The position numbers and the translations under genes are program-made. Positions 6,650 through 11,866 of a stretch of DNA of 11,866 nucleotides are shown one piece after another. Source of the DNA: DASWVC01 sp036401335 (lineage in GTDB: Bacteria > Verrucomicrobiota > Verrucomicrobiia > Chthoniobacterales > JAFAMB01). The stretch lies in contig DASWVC010000106.1 in NCBI GenBank assembly GCA_036401335.1, positions 1 through 11,866 on the forward strand, in the 5' to 3' direction. The notes under the pieces were generated by a model. That model made no database searches, had not been told where the DNA came from, and saw only the letters and a list, made by a program, of their open reading frames with translations. How positions within the stretch are numbered: position 1 is the first letter of the stretch; the number at the start of each line of letters is the position of its first letter.

Positions 6650-8524
6650 TCAAAGGACAGTGTTCAACAGCCCGTAAATCCCCACACTCAGGGCCGCCAG
6701 CGAGTCGCCTGCGATCAAACCTCCACCCACGAGCGACATCGTGCTCATGTCCGCCGGCAGGCCTTCCTCGGCGGAGTTTGCGCTGCGCGGCGCCAACGTT
6801 GCCGTGAGCGCATCGAAGAGCGACGCTCCAAGTCCGCCAGCGGTCCACCACAAAACCGTCGGCAATTCTACAAAGCCGCCGAACGACGATGCGTAAGGGC
6901 TCGGCAGAAGCACGGCGTCCAGGAGAAAGTCTGCGGCGCGGCCCGCCCGCGAGGCCCGTATGAACCGCATGTAACGCGGGCGGCTCTTGATCAGCTTGCG
7001 CGCAATTTCAATGAGCAGCCCAAGGCCGATGCCGAGCTGCAAGGCTTTCAACACGTGCGGCTGGTTGGTGGTGATGCCTTTGAGTGCTCCGACCAGTTTA
7101 AAAGTCATGGCCGACTGCCACTTCTGGGCCCCTTCCAGGTGCGGGTGGCTGAATTGATCCTGGTTCAGGATCGGAAAGGTGCTCATGAAAATCTTGGCCA
7201 GCACGACGGCAAGCACTGCACCCATAACGATTCCGATCACCTGGTAGCGGAACTGGACGTTGCGGTTCGTGCCCAGCCGCCAGCCCGTTGAGCGGTCCTG
7301 TTGCATGTCCCCGCCGACGCTGCAGGCAATCAGCAGGATGGACGCGCACAGCAGCCCGACCCCGGGGTCACGCAACCCCAGCCCGGCCAGGATGAAAACG
7401 CTCGTCACAAAGGCGCTGGAAATCGGGTTCCAATCGGAAATGCCCTGGGCAATTCCATTGACCAGCACGAAAAGAAAACAAAGGCCGACGGCCACGCCCA
7501 GGAAAAGCACCGGCTGATGGAGCACCTGGCTGCCGGTGTAAATGGTCCCTGATCCCCACAACAAAACCCAAAGCACCAACCCCGGCAGGTTAACGCGATT
7601 CCGATCTTCTGACGACACGACCGGCGCAGCGCCCTTTGCTCGAAATTGCCGGACGGCCTCCTTCAGGATGAGAGTCAGGTCGACGATGGCAGCACCGAGG
7701 ATGGTGCCGAGCGAGAGAACAAAGCCGATCTTCCGGTAGGGATCGTTGGGGCCAAGCCACCCAATGCTGACCAGGTAAGGCCGCACCCAAAGGCCGATCA
7801 AGGCGACCACCAACGCCGGGATCGCAATCCGAGCACCGACGATCAGGCCGGCGCCGAAGGTTGATGCGGAAATGCTCAGGTTTGCCACACTGCCTAGCAG
7901 CGTGCTGGAAACACCGAAGCGGGCGAACCAGGGGAGGTTCAGCGAGGACAGTCCGGTAAGGTACCCGACCCCCATCCCTCCTCCCAACTTGGCCACGGAG
8001 CGTCGGAGCAAGCTTTTGTCCGTCAGCGCGCGAAGGATGTTGGCGACCGCGAACCCGGACGGGTAGGTGAGTTGCATCCGGTCCACGAGGATGGGAGTGC
8101 AAAGCATCCCGATGCCGACGCCGAACATGCCGATGCAAAGGAAATAAAGGACGAGCTGCCACGCTGGCGGTTGGGGCAAACCCAGCCAAACCATTGCTTG
8201 GACCAGAACCGCCATGGCGCACATGCTGGCGACGGATGCCGCCATGGTTTGCATGTAATTGGCTCCATGCTTTCCCTCCGGGCCATAAGGCAGCGTGACC
8301 ACGCTGCCAAGGATCCCAGCCAACACTTGGCCGCCGATGAAGAACCCGATCGAGAAATTCATGAAGGCAGCCGAAATTCCGCCAAGCGGGCCGAGGATGA
8401 ATATGGCCACGGCGGTCAGGAGCAGGTGATAACCCGGAGAGCCGATCCGAGGCAGGAACCGGCTGGAACCGGTCGGAGACGCAGGTGCTTGATGGCCGGA
8501 AGGAGTGGTGATCGGATTGCTCAT
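6650..8524 (-). CDS. OPT-family transporter (oligopeptide / metal-chelate type)
   Basis: A 624-residue, strongly hydrophobic protein with roughly 14-16 membrane segments over its whole length, the usual size for bacterial OPT/YSL carriers. These are proton-coupled importers of oligopeptides or metal-chelator complexes in the inner membrane. Family landmarks are LTYPSGFAVANILRA (about 152-166), SDWNPISS (363-370) and the conserved loop GGDMQQDRSTGWRLG starting at 404. The start chosen is the ATG at 8524 (MSNPITTP). The frame extends to 8698, but the added 58 residues look unlike a transporter N-terminus. No clear ribosome site precedes either start. The J-domain gene lies directly downstream on the same strand. 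The gene is divergent from the DUF2293 gene across a 216-bp gap where promoters for both should lie. The substrate cannot be told from sequence. Confidence 0.93.
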   Translation of the reverse strand: MSNPITTPSGHQAPASPTGSSRFLPRIGSPGYHLLLTAVAIFILGPLGGISAAFMNFSIGFFIGGQVLAGILGSVVTLPYGPEGKHGANYMQTMAASVASMCAMAVLVQAMVWLGLPQPPAWQLVLYFLCIGMFGVGIGMLCTPILVDRMQLTYPSGFAVANILRALTDKSLLRRSVAKLGGGMGVGYLTGLSSLNLPWFARFGVSSTLLGSVANLSISASTFGAGLIVGARIAIPALVVALIGLWVRPYLVSIGWLGPNDPYRKIGFVLSLGTILGAAIVDLTLILKEAVRQFRAKGAAPVVSSEDRNRVNLPGLVLWVLLWGSGTIYTGSQVLHQPVLFLGVAVGLCFLFVLVNGIAQGISDWNPISSAFVTSVFILAGLGLRDPGVGLLCASILLIACSVGGDMQQDRSTGWRLGTNRNVQFRYQVIGIVMGAVLAVVLAKIFMSTFPILNQDQFSHPHLEGAQKWQSAMTFKLVGALKGITTNQPHVLKALQLGIGLGLLIEIARKLIKSRPRYMRFIRASRAGRAADFLLDAVLLPSPYASSFGGFVELPTVLWWTAGGLGASLFDALTATLAPRSANSAEEGLPADMSTMSLVGGGLIAGDSLAALSVGIYGLLNTVL

Positions 8525-8740
8525 CGGGTACAAAGTCGCCGAGGAGCATAGCGGCCGCGCATGTTTGGGAAAGAAGAAGATTGCGACGTAACCGTTGTGG
8601 CACTGCCCCATTGTTCGGTGCCTTTCAAGCCGTGTCCCACTCCATTCAAAGCACCCTTGCACCTGCCTGCGCCTCTCCTGCTTTAGCGGAATCGCCAACG
8701 CACCCGTTGCTGAAAATCCTTCGGCGAACCATGTTCCGCC

Positions 8741-9478
8741 GTGGACACCGAAGGCGCCGTGCCGGCAAAATCCAAACCGGGTGAGATTCTCGTTTTCCTG
8801 ATCCGACGCGACACGGTCTGCGCCGAATGCGGCAAGGAGCTGTTGCGCGGTTCAATGGTTACCCTCGAGAAGGAACGCGGGGCACTCTGCCTCGAGTGTG
8901 CGGACCTAGAGGCGCTCGACTTTTTGCCTAGCGGCGATGCGGCGCTCACGCGGCGGGCGACTAAACACTCACGCCTTAAAGCACTCGTCTTGCAATTCAG
9001 CCGTACCCGCAAGCGTTACGAGCGGCAAGGGGTGCTCGTGCAGCGCGAAGCGCTGGAACGCGCCGAAGCCGAGTGCCTTGAGGATGCAGAGCAGCGGGAA
9101 CGCCGGCGCATTCGGGCAGCTGAGGTTGAGGATGAGACCGATAAACAATACCTCGCGTCCTTCGCCGGGCGCATTCTGGAACTTTTCCCGCGCTGCCCGC
9201 CGGCAGAAGCTCAGGCCATGGCCACGCACGCCGGCCGCAAGCACAGCGGCCGCGTCGGACGTACCGCCGCTGCCAAAAAGCTGGATGCCCAAGCCATCCA
9301 GTTAGCAGTCGTCGCAGCAATCCGGCATCGGTTTACGAACTATGAGGAGTTGTTGATGGCGGGGGTTGACCGTCACGAAGCCCGCGCCTGGGTGCAACCT
9401 GCGGTGCAGCGACAGTTGGCCCAATGGCGTCCTGAACCACCCGGCCAAGCCTCGGCCCGCACCCGCACGGTGGAATGA
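8741..9478 (+). CDS. DUF2293 domain protein with N-terminal CxxC pair
   Basis: 245 residues from the GTG at 8741; another in-frame GTG at 8759 has AAGG just upstream and could be the real start. The N-terminal part has two CxxC knuckles (Cys27/Cys30 and Cys50/Cys53) about 20 residues apart, the layout of a treble-clef or zinc-ribbon site. A charged, helix-rich middle follows (85-135). The C-terminal part (about 140-225) holds blocks of the DUF2293 family, including HRFTNYEELLMAGVDRHEAR. DUF2293 has no established biochemical function that I know of. The stop overlaps the start of the nucleoside hydrolase gene (ATGA), so the two are very likely translated from one mRNA. A nucleic-acid-binding role is only suggested by the cysteine knuckles and basic residues. 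Confidence 0.85.
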   Translation: MDTEGAVPAKSKPGEILVFLIRRDTVCAECGKELLRGSMVTLEKERGALCLECADLEALDFLPSGDAALTRRATKHSRLKALVLQFSRTRKRYERQGVLVQREALERAEAECLEDAEQRERRRIRAAEVEDETDKQYLASFAGRILELFPRCPPAEAQAMATHAGRKHSGRVGRTAAAKKLDAQAIQLAVVAAIRHRFTNYEELLMAGVDRHEARAWVQPAVQRQLAQWRPEPPGQASARTRTVE

Positions 9479-10473
9479 GGGGTATGGCTGAACCGGTTGC
9501 CATTCACCTCGATACCGACCTCGGCGGCGACATCGATGACTTGTGTGCCCTGGCGTTCTTGCTGCGTGAGCCTTCCGCCCGTCTGCTCGGCATCACCACG
9601 TGCTGTGAACAAGGGGGGCGGCGCGCCGGCTACGTGCGTCACGCGTTGGCCGAGGCCGGTCGCCGCGATACCCGGGTTCAAGCCGGAGCAAATGCCAGCC
9701 TCGCTCGTTACCGGCTCGATCCTCCGATCCCCGACGAGATAACCTTTTGGCGTGAGCCCGTCCCGCCTGCGCCCGGACCGCTTGCGGCCGCACTCGACTT
9801 GCTGGCCGCCAGCGTCGAAGCAGGCGCAAGGATCGTTGCCATCGGCCCATTGACCAACCTGGCCCTCCTCGAAGAACGGCAACCAGGCCTTTTGGCTGCC
9901 GCAAACGTCACTGCCATGGGCGGCTGGTTCGATCCGCCTCCGGCCGGGATCGTGCCCTGGACGTTCCGCGATGACTTCAATCTCCAGCTCGATGTCACGT
10001 CGGCAGAGTTGGTCATTGCCCACGCCGGAGCCCTTACGCTGGTGCCGGCCACCGTAACCGTGCAAACCTTCTTGCGTCAGCATCACTTGGGGCAGCTGGA
10101 AGGCGCCGGCCCCTTGCCGGCCCTTCTTGCCCATCAGGCTCGGTGCCATGATGCCAATTGGCGTTCCATGCCTGAGTTGGAATTTCTTTACCGTTATGTT
10201 CCGCAGGATTTCCTGAACTTTCAGCACGATCCCCTCACGTGCGCGGTGGCGCTGGGGTGGACGGCGGGCGTCGAGCTTCAGGAACTCTCCGTCGCAGCGG
10301 TGCGGGAAGCAGGGTGGCTCCGCACCCGGTTCAACCCTTTAGGTCGGCCGGCAAGGGTGGTCACCTCGGTCCAGGATCAACGGTTTGCGGATCATTGGCT
10401 GCATACCGTGACCGGGCACGATTCCGCCGAAGCCCCATCCGGCGGGGCAGCCGTGCCGTGGTCCACTGCGTAA
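9475..10473 (+). CDS. Inosine-uridine preferring nucleoside hydrolase family protein
   Basis: 332 residues. Members of this family cleave the N-glycosidic bond of nucleosides, giving ribose and a free base, with a bound calcium ion. The N-terminal calcium/ribose motif is present as DTDLGGDIDD (13-22), the DTDxGxDxDD variant. IVAIGPLTNLAL (120-131) is the second conserved block and is followed by MGG (148-150). DDFNLQLD (166-173) matches the EFNxxxD ribose-binding block. HDPLTCA (251-257) carries the late His and Asp of the active site. All expected catalytic positions therefore look intact, and the length is normal. The ATG at 9475 overlaps the stop of the DUF2293 gene; an ATG at 9484 is an alternative. 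No signal peptide is seen, so it is cytoplasmic, probably in purine/pyrimidine salvage. Base preference cannot be told. Confidence 0.92.
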   Translation: MRGMAEPVAIHLDTDLGGDIDDLCALAFLLREPSARLLGITTCCEQGGRRAGYVRHALAEAGRRDTRVQAGANASLARYRLDPPIPDEITFWREPVPPAPGPLAAALDLLAASVEAGARIVAIGPLTNLALLEERQPGLLAAANVTAMGGWFDPPPAGIVPWTFRDDFNLQLDVTSAELVIAHAGALTLVPATVTVQTFLRQHHLGQLEGAGPLPALLAHQARCHDANWRSMPELEFLYRYVPQDFLNFQHDPLTCAVALGWTAGVELQELSVAAVREAGWLRTRFNPLGRPARVVTSVQDQRFADHWLHTVTGHDSAEAPSGGAAVPWSTA

Positions 10474-10518
10474 GCTTTCAACGGGAAACATCCATTCTGC
10501 GGTACGATCAATCTTCCG

Positions 10519-10596
10519 GGGCCGCTTGGGGACAAGCTCCCTTACCGGAGAAAGCGCGACCCCCGCCCGGTAGGGGAGCTTGTCCCCAAGCGCCCC
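10519..10596. repeat. Long inverted repeat, REP-like hairpin
   Basis: The arms at 10524-10548 and 10567-10591 are 25 nt each and complementary except for one position (T10542 against G10573), which would still pair as G-U in plus-strand RNA. Pairing continues outward to 10519/10596 with a single mismatch (C10522 against C10593). The loop is 18 nt (10549-10566). The arm begins GCTTGGGGACAAGCTCCC. It sits 45 bp after the nucleoside hydrolase stop. No T-run follows, so it is not a classic intrinsic terminator. A dispersed REP or MITE-type palindrome is the likeliest reading, and it could also protect or end the upstream mRNA. Confidence 0.75.
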
Positions 10597-10688
10597 GGGG
10601 CACGTTGTTCATTGTCAGCTGCCAATGCCTCGAACCGTCCCATCCGGGGAGAAAGAAAAAGACGTGAGACGGTGCGCTTATAAAAGGT

Positions 10689-10731
10689 GGCGCTCCTGTA
10701 AACAGGATTTGGCCGAATCCATCCTGACGCC
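10689..10731 (+). repeat. Cluster of overlapping, mutually exclusive hairpins
   Basis: Three short perfect stems share bases. CCTGT (10695-10699) pairs with ACAGG (10702-10706). CAGGAT (10703-10708) pairs with ATCCTG (10721-10726). GGATT (10705-10709) pairs with AATCC (10716-10720). GGCG (10689-10692) could close the whole with CGCC (10728-10731). The first two stems cannot form together. It may be a dispersed repeat or a regulatory leader for the genes downstream. Confidence 0.35.
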
Positions 10732-10825
10732 CCGGGTACGAAGACCTCAAGCCCGGTACTTGGACTCAAGCTGCACCGCTCACACCGGAAAACCTAGCAG
10801 CCCACCCCGGAAGGAAAAGCGGAAA

Positions 10826-11170
10826 ATGCCGCGCAAGGCGCATTTTGTCCTATATACAGCAGTTAAATTCCCCGATTTGCCCGAGCAGCGCGAGGTTTTT
10901 TTTCACCTCGGAGAACGACAGGACAAGGTCCTTTGCCGGAGGAAAAAAGTCGACAACCCACCCGTCATAGAAAATGATCCGGCTTTGCCGATGCCTGCAT
11001 TCCGCGATCAAGAACATGAGCGCACTGGTAGACGCAACGCACCGGACTGGTGGCAGTTGCTTTGCCGCCCTCTGAAGGTGATCGGCCAATTGGAGAATTT
11101 TCCTTTTGTCGTTTTGACCGTGCTCTCCGCGCTGTCGCTGGCCTCCAGGCTATGGTTGCTCAGGCGTTAG
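10826..11170 (+). CDS. Possible small protein with one C-terminal membrane helix
   Basis: 114 residues from the ATG at 10826, which has GGAAGG 11 bases upstream. The frame is also open further upstream, but that part runs through the spacer hairpins and does not look coding. The N-terminal 85 residues are polar and basic and match no family I know. The last 25 residues (FPFVVLTVLSALSLASRLWLL then RR) form a single hydrophobic helix ending in arginines, the pattern of a C-terminally anchored membrane protein. The stop (TAG, 11168-11170) overlaps the start of the glycosyltransferase gene by 19 bases, supporting co-translation. The evidence is positional and compositional only; it could be a chance frame. 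Confidence 0.45.
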   Translation: MPRKAHFVLYTAVKFPDLPEQREVFFHLGERQDKVLCRRKKVDNPPVIENDPALPMPAFRDQEHERTGRRNAPDWWQLLCRPLKVIGQLENFPFVVLTVLSALSLASRLWLLRR

Positions 11171-11866
11171 CAGACCGGAGCAGCCAGGAGCCGGTCGTCT
11201 CGGAAACCACGCTGAAAATTATCCTCGCCGGAGTCCTCAGCTATTGGGGGACGATCGCGCTCACCTATCCGGTAACCAACTACGACTCGCAGGTGTACAA
11301 CCTGGCGCGCTTGTTGATCGCCGCAAAAAGCGGGTTTTGGCAGACCTCCAGCTGGAATTCCGTGCGCCAGGTGATGTTTCCTTGGGCTTATGACGCCGTT
11401 CATTTCCCATTTCTAGCTTTGGGGTACGGGTTCGCCCTGCCCAGTTTCGCGTGCCTCCTTGGAACCCTTGCCACCATCTACTGCCTCGTGTCGTCCGGTT
11501 GGGGCCAAAGTGCGGCTTTGTGGTCCTGCCTGACGGTGGTCGCCATGCCAACCATCGTTCTGCAGGCGACGGCCACGAAGAACGACTTGGCGGTCGTCTT
11601 CGCCCTGGGATGTTGGCTTTATGCCTGTGACCGCTACAATCGTACCAGGAAACGGGTTTACGTGTTTTTCAAGGCCCTCAGCCTCGCTTTTGCGGTCGGC
11701 TCGAAAACGTCCGCCCTCCCGCTTTGCGCGGCCTGCACTTTGATCACGCTTTACTTGTTGCGCCGCGAGGCCAGGGCGTTGCTGTTCCTGTCGGCAGCCT
11801 ATGTGCCGCTCCTGTGCTTGTTCGGCAGCGTCGAGACCTACGCCTTGTCCTACCGTTGTTTTCATC
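11152..11866 (+). CDS. GT-C type membrane glycosyltransferase (GT39/ArnT-like), N-terminal part; runs off the window
   Basis: An open frame from the ATG at 11152 reaches the window end without a stop (238 codons). A first membrane helix (about 21-38) is followed by an external loop with TYPVTNYDSQVYNLAR, matching the P-x-x-YDSLTYHLPR type of loop in GT39-like enzymes, where Asp45 would be the catalytic or metal-binding acid. Further helices lie at about 87-113, 122-138, 145-158, 171-186, 190-203 and 208-224. ATATKNDLAVVF (140-150) resembles the conserved TxxND segment after helix 3 in these proteins. Such enzymes move a sugar from a polyprenyl-phosphate carrier to lipid, glycan or protein on the outer face of the inner membrane. 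Donor and acceptor are unknown. There is no strong ribosome site; translation is probably coupled to the overlapping upstream frame. Confidence 0.82.
   Translation, partial: MVAQALADRSSQEPVVSETTLKIILAGVLSYWGTIALTYPVTNYDSQVYNLARLLIAAKSGFWQTSSWNSVRQVMFPWAYDAVHFPFLALGYGFALPSFACLLGTLATIYCLVSSGWGQSAALWSCLTVVAMPTIVLQATATKNDLAVVFALGCWLYACDRYNRTRKRVYVFFKALSLAFAVGSKTSALPLCAACTLITLYLLRREARALLFLSAAYVPLLCLFGSVETYALSYRCFH

Larger units (their letters stand above)
10474..10825. other. Structured non-coding spacer
   Basis: About 350 bp between the nucleoside hydrolase and the next plausible gene. No open frame here looks like protein. It holds a long inverted repeat (10519-10596) and a cluster of competing short hairpins (10689-10731), listed separately. 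A GGAAGG at 10809-10814 serves the small gene that begins at 10826. I found no convincing -35/-10 pair. Confidence 0.6.

Noticed and set aside
6554..7291. 245-codon open frame on the plus strand
   Set aside because: It is antisense to the OPT and J-domain genes, with low-complexity Arg/Gln-rich composition.
7590..8603. 337-codon open frame on the minus strand
   Set aside because: It is in another frame of the OPT transporter; the protein is Arg/Pro/His-rich with no membrane segments or motifs.
9373..10227. 284-codon open frame on the minus strand
   Set aside because: It is antisense to the DUF2293 and nucleoside hydrolase genes, both with clear family motifs; long antisense frames are common in GC-rich coding DNA.
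10580..10825. Upstream extension of the small membrane protein to a TTG at 10580
   Set aside because: The TTG lies inside the right arm of the inverted repeat and the extension crosses the hairpin cluster; the ATG at 10826 has a ribosome site.
11413..11865. 150-codon open frame on the minus strand at the window end
   Set aside because: It is antisense to the glycosyltransferase, which has membrane helices and the YDS and TxxND motifs; the minus product is a polar Gly/Arg/Gln-rich sequence.
1..11866. CRISPR array, tRNA/rRNA, transposase or phage genes
   Set aside because: I looked for regularly spaced repeats, RNA gene signatures and transposase/integrase motifs and saw none.

Overview
The window is GC-rich bacterial DNA, densely coded and without any rRNA, tRNA, CRISPR array or intact insertion sequence. 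The mix of families (a parallel beta-helix protein, an S1C protease with an NTF2-like tail, a DyP peroxidase, an OPT transporter, a DUF2293 protein and a GT-C membrane glycosyltransferase) would fit a soil or water heterotroph. Verrucomicrobiota is my best guess, from the general look of the proteins only; no marker gene here proves it.

Layout: (1) 1-1395, plus strand: the end of a beta-helix protein, then a six-helix membrane protein of unknown role. (2) 1482-4650, minus strand: a DyP-type heme peroxidase, then about 250 bp downstream a trypsin-like (HtrA-type) protease whose 5' end looks damaged or uses an unusual start. (3) 4651-5431: a gene-poor scar with the last ~36 codons of a short-chain dehydrogenase on the plus strand. 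A minus-strand coding-like remnant abuts it, and a 22-bp near-perfect palindrome follows. (4) 5432-8524, minus strand: an OPT-family transporter followed by a coiled-coil protein with a non-N-terminal J-domain-like segment. (5) 8741-10473, plus strand: a DUF2293 protein with a CxxC pair, translationally coupled (ATGA) to an inosine-uridine-type nucleoside hydrolase. (6) 10474-10825: non-coding, with a long inverted repeat and a cluster of competing hairpins. (7) 10826-11866, plus strand: a possible small single-helix membrane protein overlapping a GT-C glycosyltransferase that runs off the window.

I see no coherent multi-gene defence, biosynthetic or mobile system. The genes look like ordinary accessory and housekeeping functions in several short transcription units. 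The items most worth a second look are the protease 5' end, the SDR scar with its orphan palindrome, the structured spacer at 10519-10731, the DUF2293/nucleoside hydrolase coupling, and the C-terminal J-domain protein.
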